From positions 26,315-90,314 of the forward strand of contig DJDA01000153.1 of NCBI GenBank assembly GCA_002430835.1: a DNA stretch of 64,000 nt, in the 5' to 3' direction. Both the position numbers and the translations under genes were made by a program. The notes beneath the pieces were generated by a model. The model ran no database searches. It saw nothing but the letters and a program-made list of their open reading frames with translations, and was not told where the DNA came from. Source of the stretch: Brevundimonas sp. UBA5936. GTDB lineage: Bacteria; Pseudomonadota; Alphaproteobacteria; Caulobacterales; Caulobacteraceae. Shown here piece after piece: positions 1-9,040 of this stretch (position 1 is the first letter of the stretch; every line of letters starts with the position of its first letter).

Positions 1-576
1 GATCTGAAGGGCGCATCCTTGCTGCCCGGCATCATCGCGGCGGCGTCAAAGGGCGACGATGCCCTGTTACGCAAGATTCTGTCGGTGTTCGAGGACGAAG
101 GCTTCGCCGTCGAGGGCGCGGACGACATTCTGGGCGGCGAGATGCTGGCGGCGGGCGCGCTGGGCCGCGTGGCGCCGACGGCGGAGCAACTGGCGGACCT
201 GAAGAAGGCGCTGCACGTCGCTGAAAAATCAGGCGAACTGGATATAGGTCAGGGCGCGGTCGTCTGCGACGGGCTGGTGCTGGCTGTCGAGGCGCAGGAG
301 GGCACGGACGAGATGCTGCGCCGCGTGGCGGGTTTGCCTGCCGACCTGCGCGGCTCGCCCGGCTTTGCGCGCGGCGCTCTGGGCAAGGCGCCCAAGCCGA
401 TCCAGGATCTGCGCGTCGACATGCCCGTTATCGGACCGACGACGGTCGAACTGGCCGCCGCTGCGGGTCTGGCCGGGATCGGCGGGTTTGAGGGACGGCT
501 GATCGTCATCGACCACGAAGGTCTGGTCGAAGAGGCCGACCGTCTGGGCCTGTTCGTCTGGGGAGAGCCGCGATGA
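1..576 (+). CDS. lpxI: UDP-2,3-diacylglucosamine pyrophosphatase LpxI, C-terminal part
   Basis: This is the 3' part of lpxI; the reading frame is open from base 1, so the start lies upstream of the window. LpxI hydrolyses UDP-2,3-diacylglucosamine to lipid X in lipid A synthesis and replaces LpxH in many alphaproteobacteria. The visible 191 residues match the C-terminal half of the family, including the GAVVCDGLVLAVEAQEGTDE stretch (residues about 83-102 here) and the closing IDHEGLVEEADRLGLFVWG. The family is usually 270-290 residues, so about 80-90 are missing. The stop overlaps the lpxB start by 4 bases (ATGA), so the two lipid A genes are translationally coupled. Confidence 0.9.
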   Translation, partial: DLKGASLLPGIIAAASKGDDALLRKILSVFEDEGFAVEGADDILGGEMLAAGALGRVAPTAEQLADLKKALHVAEKSGELDIGQGAVVCDGLVLAVEAQEGTDEMLRRVAGLPADLRGSPGFARGALGKAPKPIQDLRVDMPVIGPTTVELAAAAGLAGIGGFEGRLIVIDHEGLVEEADRLGLFVWGEPR

Positions 577-1739
577 GCCGTCCGTTGAAGGTCATGCTGG
601 TGGCGGCCGAGGCGTCGGGCGATGCGCTGGGCGCCGGGCTGGCGCGAGCACTGAAGGCGCGGCTGGGCAAGGATGTGGTCTTCGTCGGCGTGGGCGGTCC
701 CAAGATGGCGGCCGAGGGCGTCGCCAGCCCCTTCGACATCGCCGAGCTGTCGATCCTGGGCTGGATCGAGGGGCTGAAGGCTTACGGTAAGGTCAAGAAA
801 CGGGTGGCCGAGACGGCGGCTCTGGCGGCGGCGGAGAAGCCGGACGCCGTGGTGCTGATCGATAGCTGGGGGTTCACCATCCGCGTGGCGCAGGCGATCC
901 GCGCGGCCTCGCCGAAGACGCCGCTGATCAAATATGTCGGACCGCAGGTCTGGGCCTCTCGGCCGGGTCGGGCCAAGACGCTGGCGGGGGCGGTAGATCA
1001 TCTGCTGGCCCTCTATGCGCTGGATGCGCCGTGGTTCGAGAAGGCGGGCCTGCCGACGACGGTCGTGGGGTCGCAGGCGCTGCACGTCGACATGGCGGGA
1101 GCCGACGGCGCCCGCTTTCGCGCGGCGCGCGGGATTGCGGCGGATGCGCCGCTGCTGCTGGTCCTGCCGGGCAGCCGCCCCAGCGAGATCACGCGCATGA
1201 CGCCGGTCTATGAGCAGGCGATCAAACAGTTGAAGGCCCAGATTCCGGGGCTGGAGGTCGCGGTCGTCGCGGCGGGCACGGTGGCCGCCGATGTGGCGGG
1301 CCGGGTCGCCGCCTGGCCCTTCCGCGCCCATGTCGTGCAGGAAGCCGACAAGTACGACGCGATGAAGGCCGCGAACGCTGCTTTGGCGACCAGCGGCACG
1401 GTTTCGACCGAACTGGCGCTGGCGGGCGCGCCGATGGTCATCGCCTATAAGATCGACGGGCTGAGCTATGTGCTGATGAAGCGGCTGGTGACGGCCAAGC
1501 ACATCACCCTGTTCAACATCGCCGCCGATGAAGCCATCGCGCCGGAGTTCATCCAGCATGAGGCGACGCCGCAGGCGCTGGCCAAGGCGGTCGGACGCTT
1601 GCTGATCGATCCTGAGACGGCGGCCGATCAGGCGCGGCGTCAGACCGAGGCGCTGGACCTGATGGGACGCGGCGGGCCGGACCCGTCGGAACTGGCGGCG
1701 GATGCCGTGCTGCGGGTAATCGCGGCGAAAGCGGGCTGA
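573..1739 (+). CDS. lpxB: Lipid-A-disaccharide synthase LpxB
   Basis: This 388-residue, family-typical protein is a GT19 glycosyltransferase that condenses lipid X with UDP-2,3-diacylglucosamine to make the lipid A disaccharide at the inner membrane. The N-terminus has VMLVAAEASGDALGAGL, the characteristic opening. Further family blocks are SILGWIEGLKAYGKVKKR, KYVGPQVWASRPGRAKTL (around residues 118-135) and the LPGSRPSEI nucleotide-sugar region near residue 200. The C-terminal part has ATSGTVSTELALAGAPMVIAYK. The ATG start overlaps the lpxI stop. The gene is followed by a palindromic repeat rather than a conventional terminator. Confidence 0.95.
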   Translation: MSRPLKVMLVAAEASGDALGAGLARALKARLGKDVVFVGVGGPKMAAEGVASPFDIAELSILGWIEGLKAYGKVKKRVAETAALAAAEKPDAVVLIDSWGFTIRVAQAIRAASPKTPLIKYVGPQVWASRPGRAKTLAGAVDHLLALYALDAPWFEKAGLPTTVVGSQALHVDMAGADGARFRAARGIAADAPLLLVLPGSRPSEITRMTPVYEQAIKQLKAQIPGLEVAVVAAGTVAADVAGRVAAWPFRAHVVQEADKYDAMKAANAALATSGTVSTELALAGAPMVIAYKIDGLSYVLMKRLVTAKHITLFNIAADEAIAPEFIQHEATPQALAKAVGRLLIDPETAADQARRQTEALDLMGRGGPDPSELAADAVLRVIAAKAG

Positions 1740-1750
1740 TCCCCCACACC

Positions 1751-1880
1751 CCGCTCATCCCGGCGGACGCCGGGATCCAGCAAGAGTCACGCGCGCAGTT
1801 TTTGGTAAGCTGGGCTTGGGACGGCTGCCGCTGCGCCCTTAGCCAAAGCACTGGATCCCGGCGTCCGCCGGGATGGGCGG
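1751..1880. repeat. Dispersed 130-bp inverted-repeat element, copy 1
   Basis: The element is bounded by 30-base terminal inverted repeats. The left arm (1751-1780) opens CCGCTCATCCCGGCGG and the right arm (1851-1880) is its reverse complement with one mismatch. Each arm itself contains a 7-2-7 palindrome (CCCGGCG-GA-CGCCGGG). The interior is about 70 bases and carries AGCCAAAGCA just before the right arm. A second copy with the same arms and the same AGCCAAAGCA lies at 25340-25470. It fills the gap between the convergent lpxB and trpC ends and may also act as a transcription stop. Confidence 0.85.
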
Positions 1881-1891
1881 TAAGTGGGAGC

Positions 1892-2695
1892 TTAGGCCAG
1901 CAATGCTCGCGTCGCGGCTTCCACGTCGGTCTGACGCATCAGGCTTTCGCCCACCAGAAGAGCGCGGGCGCCGGCGTCGGCCACGCGCGCTACATCCTGC
2001 GGCGTAAACAGGCCGCTTTCGGCGACCAGCAGGGCGCCGTCCGGGCTCAGCGCCGCCAGTTGCTCGGTCGTCGCCAGATCGACCTCGAAGGTCCGCAGCG
2101 AGCGATTGTTGACGCCGATCAAGGCGTCGTCGCGGCCCTGGACCAGCTTGGCGGCGCGCGCCATTTCGTCGGCGTCGTGCGTCTCGACCAGGGCGTCCAT
2201 GCCCCAGCGGGTCGCTTCGGCCAGCAGATCTGCAGCCAGGGCGTCATCCACCATGTCCATGATGATCAGGATGCAGTCGGCGCCCAGCGCCCGGCTCTCG
2301 GCCACCTGCCACGGATCGACCAGGAAGTCCTTGCGCAGGCAGGGCAGGGCGACGGCCGCGCGCGCGGCGACCAGATAGGCGTCGTCGCCCTGAAAGCTCG
2401 GCCCGTCGGTCAGGACGGACAGGCAGGACGCGCCGCCGCGCTCATAGGCCTGGGCCAGAATGGGCGGGTCGAAGTCGGCGCGGATCAGGCCTTTCGACGG
2501 GCTGGCCTTCTTGATCTCGGCGATCAGGGCCGGGCGGCCGGTTTCGACGAATCGGTCAGCCAGGGCGGCGCGGAAACCGCGCGGAGGCGAGGCCTCGCGA
2601 GCGCGCGCCTCGATGGCGTCCTGCGATACGGCGGCCTTGCGGGCGGCGACATCCTCGCGCTTGTAGGCGGCGATACGGTCCAGAACGTCGCTCAT
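1892..2695 (-). CDS. trpC: Indole-3-glycerol phosphate synthase
   Basis: This 267-residue (beta/alpha)8 enzyme catalyses ring closure of CdRP to indole-3-glycerol phosphate in tryptophan synthesis. The sequence shows [13 protein letters not shown] (around residues 60-72) with the catalytic lysine, [12 protein letters not shown] near residue 120, and the phosphate-binding [15 protein letters not shown] and [14 protein letters not shown] stretches toward the C-terminus. It is a monofunctional TrpC with no TrpF fusion. Its ATG overlaps the trpD stop by one base in a TGATG junction, so it is the last gene of a trpG-trpD-trpC unit. Confidence 0.95.
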   Translation of the reverse strand: MSDVLDRIAAYKREDVAARKAAVSQDAIEARAREASPPRGFRAALADRFVETGRPALIAEIKKASPSKGLIRADFDPPILAQAYERGGASCLSVLTDGPSFQGDDAYLVAARAAVALPCLRKDFLVDPWQVAESRALGADCILIIMDMVDDALAADLLAEATRWGMDALVETHDADEMARAAKLVQGRDDALIGVNNRSLRTFEVDLATTEQLAALSPDGALLVAESGLFTPQDVARVADAGARALLVGESLMRQTDVEAATRALLA

Positions 2696-3729
2696 CAGGC
2701 GTCCTCGTCTTCGATCGGCGCGTGGGAGACGCGCACCAGTTCAGCCAGGGCGGCGGCGGCGCGGCCGTCGTCGATGACGGCGGCGGCCAGTTCGGCTCCC
2801 GATTTCAGGTCTTCGGTCCGCCCGGCCACCACTAGTGCGGCGGCGGCGTTCAGCAGCACGATGTCGCGATAAGGGCCGCGCTCGCCCGCCAGCAGGGCGG
2901 TCAGGGCCGCCGCATTATGCTCGGCGTCGCCGCCGCGCAGGTCGTCCATGGTCGCCAGCGGCAGACCGGCGTCGGCGGGCGTGACGGTGAAGCGGCGCAC
3001 GGCGCCGTCCTTCCATTCGGCCACCTCGGTCGGACCTGTGGTGGTCAACTCGTCCAGTCCCTGACCGTTGACGGTCCAGGCGCGCTTGGCGCCCAGTCGG
3101 CCCAGCACCCCGGCCAGCGGCTCCAGCAGGGCGGGGTCATAGACGCCCATGACCTGATGCGTGGCGCCCGCCGGATTGCACAGCGGACCCAGCAGGTTGA
3201 ACACGGTGCGGAAGCCGATCTCGCCGCGCACCGGCGCCACATGGCGGCTGGCGCTGTGATAGAAGGGCGCGAACAGGAAGGCGATGCCCGCCTGGTCCAG
3301 CGCCCGCGCCTGCTGGGCGGGCGTGGCGTCCAGATTGACGCCCAGGGCGGCCAGAACGTCGGACGAACCGGACTTGGAGCTGACGGCGCGGTTGCCGTGC
3401 TTGGCGACCTTCAGCCCCGCGCCCGCCAGCACGAAGGAGGCCGCCGTCGAGATGTTATAGGTGTGCTGGCCGTCGCCGCCGGTGCCGCAGGTGTCGATGA
3501 CTTCAGCGAACGGGTGATCCAGCGACCGGGCGGCCTCGCGCATGGCGCTGGCGAAGGCGACGATCTCGTCCACCGTCTCGCCCCGGATGCGCAGGGCGGT
3601 GACGGCGGCGGCGACCTGTGACGGGGTCGGCTCGCCGCGCAGACAGGCGGAGAAGAAGGCCTTGGCCTCATCCAGGTTCAGCACCTGTCCATCGACCAGC
3701 TTGGCCAGCAGAGGCTTGATGCTGTCCAT
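2695..3729 (-). CDS. trpD: Anthranilate phosphoribosyltransferase
   Basis: This 344-residue protein transfers the phosphoribosyl group of PRPP to anthranilate, the second committed step of tryptophan synthesis. The PRPP-binding glycine-rich loop [17 protein letters not shown] lies around residue 83, followed by [21 protein letters not shown] and the [10 protein letters not shown] and [19 protein letters not shown] blocks. It is a stand-alone TrpD and not fused to TrpG. The start overlaps the trpG stop, and the stop overlaps the trpC start, both as TGATG, which indicates tight translational coupling. Confidence 0.96.
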   Translation of the reverse strand: MDSIKPLLAKLVDGQVLNLDEAKAFFSACLRGEPTPSQVAAAVTALRIRGETVDEIVAFASAMREAARSLDHPFAEVIDTCGTGGDGQHTYNISTAASFVLAGAGLKVAKHGNRAVSSKSGSSDVLAALGVNLDATPAQQARALDQAGIAFLFAPFYHSASRHVAPVRGEIGFRTVFNLLGPLCNPAGATHQVMGVYDPALLEPLAGVLGRLGAKRAWTVNGQGLDELTTTGPTEVAEWKDGAVRRFTVTPADAGLPLATMDDLRGGDAEHNAAALTALLAGERGPYRDIVLLNAAAALVVAGRTEDLKSGAELAAAVIDDGRAAAALAELVRVSHAPIEDEDA

Positions 3730-4319
3730 CAGATGGTCGCCAATCGTTTGACGCCCGCCAGATCGAGGAAGTTGGCGATCATCGCGTGGCCGTGTTCGGT
3801 GGCGATGGATTCCGGATGGAACTGGACGCCGCGGATCGGTCGCGTGCGGTGCGACAGCCCCATGATCTCGCCGTCCTCGGTCCAGGCGGTGACTTCCAGC
3901 GCGTCGGGCAGGCTCTCGCGGCGCACGGCCAGCGAGTGATAGCGCGTCGCCGTAAACGGCGAGGGCAGGCCGCCGAACACGCCGCGCCCTTCATGCAGAA
4001 TGGGCGAGGTCTTGCCGTGCATCAGGGTCTTGGCGCGCACCACTTCGCCGCCGAAGGCCTGACCGATTGACTGGTGCCCCAGGCAGACGCCGAGGATAGG
4101 CATGGTCTCTGCGGCCGTCTCGATCAGCGACAGGCAGATGCCCGCCTGATCCGGCGCGCAGGGGCCGGGCGACAGGAGCACGGCCTCGGGCTGTAACGCC
4201 CAGGCCTCTTCGACGGTCAGGTCGTCGTTACGGATGACGTGCGTCTGGGCGCCCAGCTCCGCGAGGTAGTGGACGAGGTTGTAGGTGAAGCTGTCGTAGT
4301 TATCGACGACGAGAATCAT
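3729..4319 (-). CDS. trpG: Anthranilate synthase glutamine amidotransferase component (TrpG/PabA type)
   Basis: This 196-residue class I glutamine amidotransferase releases ammonia from glutamine for TrpE, and possibly also for aminodeoxychorismate synthase. The oxyanion segment [12 protein letters not shown] lies near residue 52. The nucleophile cysteine is in [15 protein letters not shown] (around residue 78), and the His-Glu pair is in [13 protein letters not shown] near residue 170. It is the first gene of trpG-trpD-trpC. trpE is on the same strand about 300 bases upstream, separated by a small plus-strand ORF. No leader peptide with tandem tryptophan codons was seen upstream. Confidence 0.93.
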   Translation of the reverse strand: MILVVDNYDSFTYNLVHYLAELGAQTHVIRNDDLTVEEAWALQPEAVLLSPGPCAPDQAGICLSLIETAAETMPILGVCLGHQSIGQAFGGEVVRAKTLMHGKTSPILHEGRGVFGGLPSPFTATRYHSLAVRRESLPDALEVTAWTEDGEIMGLSHRTRPIRGVQFHPESIATEHGHAMIANFLDLAGVKRLATI

Positions 4320-4442
4320 GGCGAAGGCTTCTTAGTACGGGGAGGCAGGGCGGTCCCAACATGGAAGGCAAGCGGGCCGATTGAAAGCGGACGTTAAGCT
4401 GTCCGGGCGATACAGGAGCATCGCCATCGGAAGAAATCCGTC

Positions 4443-4631
4443 TTGACCCCTATCGAAGCCATCCGCGACGCTCGCGCCCTGTTGAACGAGGCCCCAGCGG
4501 AACAACCGAAACCCCTGCGCCTGCTTGCCGCAGCCGCCTTCGCCGCCATGACGGCGGTTCTATTGGCGGGGACTATGGTCGCAGGCCCCGGCGTATCGTT
4601 CGACCAGGGTTCCACGGTTTCCAATCCTTAG
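4443..4631 (+). CDS. Small predicted membrane protein between trpG and trpE
   Basis: This is a 62-residue frame on the strand opposite the trp genes. It begins at TTG preceded by GGAAG with 9-base spacing. An amphipathic N-terminus (IEAIRDARALLNEAP) is followed by a hydrophobic run of about 22 residues, LRLLAAAAFAAMTAVLLAG, consistent with one membrane span and a short polar tail. Its last bases overlap the trpE stop region by a few bases, so the two genes are convergent. I do not recognise a family. The composition resembles real protein rather than an antisense shadow, but the TTG start and short length keep confidence moderate. Confidence 0.5.
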   Translation: MTPIEAIRDARALLNEAPAEQPKPLRLLAAAAFAAMTAVLLAGTMVAGPGVSFDQGSTVSNP

Positions 4632-6151
4632 ACTGATCCGCCGGCGCCCTGGCCGCGAGTGGTCGCGGTGAAACGCCACGCTTCCGCAGCCGCCTTCATC
4701 GGCGCGCGAGCCTTGGCCAGGGTTTCAGCATATTCGGCGGCCGGATCGCTGTCGGCGACGACGCCGGCGCCGGCCTGAACGAAGATCTGGCCCTTCGCGA
4801 ACATGGCGGTGCGCAGGACGATGCAGATGTCCGCCTCGCCATTGGCCGAGATGTAGCCCACGCCGCCGCCGTAGCCGACGCCGCGCTTCTCTGTCTCCAG
4901 TTCGTCGATGACCTCCATGGCCCGCACCTTGGGCGCGCCCGAAAGCGTGCCTGCGGGCAGGGCGGCCAGAAGCGTGTCCACCGCGTCCAGCTTGGGATCA
5001 GCCGCGCCGTTCACGTTGGAGACGATGTGCATGACCTGGCTGTAGCGCTCGACCACGAAGCTTTCCGTGACCTCGACTGAGCCGGGCTTGGAGACGCGGC
5101 CCACGTCGTTGCGGCCCAGGTCCAGCAGCATCAGATGCTCGGCCCGTTCCTTGGGATCGGCCAGCAGTTCGACTTCCAGCGCCTTGTCCTGTTCGGGCGT
5201 GGCGCCGCGCGGGCGGGTGCCCGCCAGCGGGCGGATGGTGACGCGCCCGTTCTTCAACCGGACCAGGATTTCCGGGCTGGATCCAGCCAGTTGGAAGTCC
5301 ACATAGTCGAGGAAGAACAGATAGGGCGATGGGTTGCCGCGCCGCAGCGAGCGATAGAAGGCGAACGGATCCTGGCTCCACGGGGCCGAGAAGCGGTGCG
5401 CCAGCACGACCTGGAAGATGTCGCCGGCGGCGATGTAGTCCTTGGCCTGCGCGACCATGCGGCCGAAGGCGGCTTCATCGACGTCGGAGTGGAAGTCGGG
5501 CGCGGGAACCGGCTCGACTTCGCGCTGGATCGGCAGGGGGCCGCGCAGGCGGTCTTCGAAATCCTCCAGACGGGCCTCGGCGGCGGCGTAGGCCTGGACT
5601 GGATCGCTTGCGGTGTCCGGATAGGCGGCGGCGATCAGGACGATCTCGTGCTTCACCGAATCGAAGATGGCGACCAGGGCCGGGCGCGCCATGACGGCGT
5701 CGGACAGGTCCAGCGGATCGGGATTTGCGGCGCCCAGCGGCTCCAGCAGACGCACCATGTCGTAGCCGAACACGCCGAACAGTCCGGCGGCCATCGGCGG
5801 CAGGTCGGCGGGCAGGTCGAACTTGGTCGCCGCGATCAGGGCGCGCAGGGATTCCAGCGCGGGTCGGTCTTCGGGCGTGAAGACGTCGGACAGAACGTCG
5901 GCGCCGCGCGCGATCTCGGCCTTGCCGTCCCGGCAGCGCCAGACCACGTCCGGCGACAGGGTGACGAAGGAGTAGCGGCCGTTGACGGCGCCGCCCTCGA
6001 CCGACTCGAACAGGCTGGCGTAGCGCCGCCCGTGCCCGACCTTCAGGAAGGCCGAGACGGGGGTTTCCAGGTCATCGACCAGGCGGCGGACCAGAACCTG
6101 AGGGCGGCCCGCGGTCAGACCGGCGATGAAGGCGTCGCGTTCTTCCAGCAT
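4628..6151 (-). CDS. trpE: Anthranilate synthase component I
   Basis: This 507-residue chorismate-utilising enzyme makes anthranilate using ammonia supplied by TrpG. The N-terminal domain carries a SLFESVEGG segment, the position of the classical tryptophan feedback site. The C-terminal chorismate-binding domain has FQVVLAHRFSAP, AGSSPEILVRL, the PLAGTRPRG block, LGRNDVGRV and TLSGAPKVRAMEVIDELE, and ends with GAGVVADSDPAAEY. The ATG overlaps the stop of the upstream PpiD-like gene (TAATG), so the two are cotranscribed, an arrangement common in alphaproteobacteria. Confidence 0.96.
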   Translation of the reverse strand: MLEERDAFIAGLTAGRPQVLVRRLVDDLETPVSAFLKVGHGRRYASLFESVEGGAVNGRYSFVTLSPDVVWRCRDGKAEIARGADVLSDVFTPEDRPALESLRALIAATKFDLPADLPPMAAGLFGVFGYDMVRLLEPLGAANPDPLDLSDAVMARPALVAIFDSVKHEIVLIAAAYPDTASDPVQAYAAAEARLEDFEDRLRGPLPIQREVEPVPAPDFHSDVDEAAFGRMVAQAKDYIAAGDIFQVVLAHRFSAPWSQDPFAFYRSLRRGNPSPYLFFLDYVDFQLAGSSPEILVRLKNGRVTIRPLAGTRPRGATPEQDKALEVELLADPKERAEHLMLLDLGRNDVGRVSKPGSVEVTESFVVERYSQVMHIVSNVNGAADPKLDAVDTLLAALPAGTLSGAPKVRAMEVIDELETEKRGVGYGGGVGYISANGEADICIVLRTAMFAKGQIFVQAGAGVVADSDPAAEYAETLAKARAPMKAAAEAWRFTATTRGQGAGGSV

Positions 6152-8082
6152 TACTTCTTGGCGGGTGCAGGCGCCGCCGGAGCCGCGGGCGCAGCGGCCG
6201 GAGCCTCTACGCCCAGGGCTTGCAGGGCCAGGGCCGGGTCGTTGCGCGACTTGGTGCGTGCAGCGGCGGCGGCGATGGTGCGGTCGGCCAGGATGTTGGC
6301 CAGTTCTTCGGTCAGACGCGGGCGGGCCTGTTCGGCCAGCGGCGCGGCCAGGGCCGGGTTGGCGGCATGGATGGCGTCCACGCGGCCGACGACGAAGGCG
6401 GTCTGCGACTGGGCGTCGGAGAAGACCTGGCCCTTGCTCTGGCCGAACAGGCCGCGCAGCACGCCGTCGCCGACCTGGGCCTGCGACTCGCGGCTCTGCT
6501 GCACGCCGGTGCGGACCGTCAGCGGGGCGCCGGCTTCGGCGGCCACCTTGGCGATGTCCTCGCCGGCGCGGACGCGGCCGGCCAGTTGCTCGGCCTTGGC
6601 CGACAGCAGGCGAGCGTTCTCACGCAGGGTCCACTGCTGGCCCAGCGGGGCGCGGACTTCGTCCAGCGTCGGCAGGGCCGACGGGCGGATGTCGTCCAGA
6701 CGGACGGCGAAATACTGGCCGTCGCCGGCGTCGATCACGTCGCTCTCGCCGCCCTTGCTCAGGGTGTAGGCGCTTTCCAGAACCTGACGCGGGGCGTTCA
6801 TCGGCTGGCCGTCCGGCAGTTGGCCTTGCTGGGTGAAGGGCGGCAGCTGGATGACGCGGGCCTTGGCGGCCGTGGCGGCGTCGGCCAGGTTCTTGCCTTC
6901 CTGACGGGCCTTCTCGAACTGCTCGACCTTGGCGTAGGTCGCGGCCTTGACGGCCTCGGCCTGAAGCTCCTGGGTCAGGGCGGGACGGGCGCTTTCCAGC
7001 GTCACGGCCTGACCGGCCTGAATGGCGGCCAGCTTGGCGACGGTGAAGCCCAGGCGGCCCTGGATCGGGGCCGAAACCTGGTCGACGGCCAGGCCGAACA
7101 CGGCGGCGCCGACGGCGGGGTCGCCCACGGCGGCCTGCGGCGTGCCCTTGTAGTCGCCCAGCTGGATGTTGTTGGCCTTGGCGACCTCGGCCGGGGCTTT
7201 GCCGGCGCGCAGGTCGGCGGCGATCTTGTCGGCGGCTTCCTTGGTCGGAACGGTCAGGGTGACGAAGGTGCGCTTTTCCGGGTCAGCCAGGGCGGCCTTG
7301 CGGAACTCATAGCGCTCTTGAATCTGTTCTTCGGTGACGGTCGGGCGCGGGTCGCTCGGGCCCGGCGTGAACAGCACCAGGGAGATCATGCGGAACTCGG
7401 GGCTGCGCAGACGCGCCTCGTTTTCCTTCATGAAGGCGGTCAGTTGGGCGTCGGTCGGGGCGCCCGCACGGCCGGCCATGTCCTGAGTGACCGAGAACCA
7501 GCGACCGTCACGCGTTTCCAGCGCCTGGCCCGCCAGCAGGGCGGCGTAGACGCGCGGCGCTTGCAGGCCGGCGAAGACGGCCGAGCCGACGTGGGCGGTC
7601 ACGTATTGGTCGCGCAGATCCTGCTCGAGCATTTCCGAGGTCAGGTTCTGCTGGGCCAGGGCCTGGGTGTAGAGATCCTGGTCGAACTGGCCGGTGATCT
7701 GGTTGAAGAAGGCCGGAATCTTGCGGATTTCCGTCAGCACCAGCTCCTTGCCGGGGCGGATGCCGTTCTTCCAGGCCCACGACAGGAAGCCCAGGCGCTG
7801 GGTCTGGCTGTCGAGATACTGCTGGTGCAGGTTCTCGTTGACCATGTCGTCATAGCTGACGGGGCGGCCGGCCTGCTCCTGCAGATTGGCGCGCACGCGC
7901 TCGAAATCGGCGCGGAACTGGTTGGAATCGACGCTGCGGTCGCCGGCGCTGATGATGTGGCGCGGTCCCAGGCTGGCGAAGATGTCGGACTGGGCCCCGA
8001 CGATCAGGAAGCTCAGGATGATCAGGGCGAACAGGCCCCCAGCCCACTTGGACTTGGCGAAGTTGCGGAAGTGCGTGATCAT
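6151..8082 (-). CDS. PpiD/SurA-like peptidylprolyl isomerase family membrane chaperone
   Basis: This 643-residue protein is predicted to be anchored in the inner membrane by one N-terminal span (residues about 14-31, GGLFALIILSFLIVGA) with a large periplasmic part. A SurA_N-like region covers about residues 35-160. A parvulin-like domain follows roughly at 225-370 (RTFVTLTVPTKEAADKIAADL). The C-terminal part is alpha-helical and ends in an Ala/Pro-rich tail. The organisation matches PpiD, which helps outer-membrane and secreted proteins leave the translocon; PpiD parvulin domains are often catalytically weak. It is cotranscribed with trpE and divergent from tpiA. Confidence 0.85.
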   Translation of the reverse strand: MITHFRNFAKSKWAGGLFALIILSFLIVGAQSDIFASLGPRHIISAGDRSVDSNQFRADFERVRANLQEQAGRPVSYDDMVNENLHQQYLDSQTQRLGFLSWAWKNGIRPGKELVLTEIRKIPAFFNQITGQFDQDLYTQALAQQNLTSEMLEQDLRDQYVTAHVGSAVFAGLQAPRVYAALLAGQALETRDGRWFSVTQDMAGRAGAPTDAQLTAFMKENEARLRSPEFRMISLVLFTPGPSDPRPTVTEEQIQERYEFRKAALADPEKRTFVTLTVPTKEAADKIAADLRAGKAPAEVAKANNIQLGDYKGTPQAAVGDPAVGAAVFGLAVDQVSAPIQGRLGFTVAKLAAIQAGQAVTLESARPALTQELQAEAVKAATYAKVEQFEKARQEGKNLADAATAAKARVIQLPPFTQQGQLPDGQPMNAPRQVLESAYTLSKGGESDVIDAGDGQYFAVRLDDIRPSALPTLDEVRAPLGQQWTLRENARLLSAKAEQLAGRVRAGEDIAKVAAEAGAPLTVRTGVQQSRESQAQVGDGVLRGLFGQSKGQVFSDAQSQTAFVVGRVDAIHAANPALAAPLAEQARPRLTEELANILADRTIAAAAARTKSRNDPALALQALGVEAPAAAPAAPAAPAPAKK

Positions 8083-8213
8083 CTAAGAAGAACCTGACGA
8101 GGGCCGGCGTCGAAAGGGCGCCAAGGGTCGCGTATAGGGGGTGCAGGGCCGCCGCCGCAAGTGAGGCTTGACGACATCTTGGCTTCCGCCGCCGTCGCCA
8201 CTAGACAGGCCGC

Positions 8214-8963
8214 ATGAAACAATCTGTGAAGCTGGTCGCCGGCAACTGGAAAATGAACGGCCTGGGCGCGAGCCTGGCCGAGGCTGAAACTCTCGAGAAG
8301 GCGCTGAAGGAACAGGCTGCGGCCTGCCGCGTGGCCCTGTGCCCGCCCGCCACCCTGATCGACCGCATGGCCCAGGCCCTGAAGGGCGGCGTCGTCGAGA
8401 TCGGCGGGCAGGACTGCCACGCTGAAACCTCGGGCGCCTACACCGGATCGGTCTCGGCCGAGATGGTCCGTGATGCGGGCGCGGGTCTGGTGATTCTCGG
8501 CCACTCGGAACGCCGCGCCGGATTCGGCGAGACCGACGCCGATGTCGCCGCCAAGGTCGAGGCCGCTTTGGCCGCCGGTCTGGAGCCGATCATCTGCATC
8601 GGCGAGACGCTTCAGCAGCGCGAAGCCGGGCAGGCGGTCGAGGTCGTCAGCCGTCAGGTCGCCGGTTCGCTTCCGGCCTCGCTGGCGGGCAAGGCGTTCG
8701 CTGTGGCCTATGAGCCGGTATGGGCCATCGGCACCGGCCTGACGCCGACGCTGGAGCAGATCGAGGAAGTCCACGCCGCCGTGCGCGCCGCCATGGTCGC
8801 CAAGCTTGGCGAGGGCGGCCGCGTCGCCCCGATCCTGTACGGCGGCTCGGTCAAGCCGTCGAACGCCAAGGAGATCCTGGCGGTGGCCGAGGTCGGCGGC
8901 GCCCTGGTCGGCGGCGCCTCGCTGAAGGCCGAAGACTTCCTGGGCATCATCCGCGCGGTTTGA
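8214..8963 (+). CDS. tpiA: Triosephosphate isomerase
   Basis: This 249-residue TIM-barrel enzyme interconverts dihydroxyacetone phosphate and glyceraldehyde-3-phosphate in central carbon metabolism. All signature elements are visible: VAGNWKMNG at residues 7-15 (catalytic Asn and Lys), ILGHSERR near 93 (electrophilic His), AYEPVWAIGTG near 165 (catalytic Glu and mobile loop) and LYGGSVKPSNA near 205. It is divergent from the PpiD-like gene, with a 131-base gap holding promoters for both. It is followed by secG on the same strand. Confidence 0.97.
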   Translation: MKQSVKLVAGNWKMNGLGASLAEAETLEKALKEQAAACRVALCPPATLIDRMAQALKGGVVEIGGQDCHAETSGAYTGSVSAEMVRDAGAGLVILGHSERRAGFGETDADVAAKVEAALAAGLEPIICIGETLQQREAGQAVEVVSRQVAGSLPASLAGKAFAVAYEPVWAIGTGLTPTLEQIEEVHAAVRAAMVAKLGEGGRVAPILYGGSVKPSNAKEILAVAEVGGALVGGASLKAEDFLGIIRAV

Positions 8964-9040
8964 CCGCGCGCCTGAGCGTTTGCCCGAAACCTCCATCAAT
9001 GTTAGAGGCGGCCGCTTGATCGGCGCGCTTCTGCGCCCAC

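Noticed and set aside
4320..4442. trp attenuator leader peptide upstream of trpG
   Set aside because: No short ORF with clustered Trp codons and no competing hairpins were found.
5135..6769. Long plus-strand open frame of 544 codons opposite trpE and the PpiD-like gene
   Set aside because: It is Gln/Gly/Arg-rich, crosses two well-supported genes and matches no family pattern; high-GC antisense artefact.
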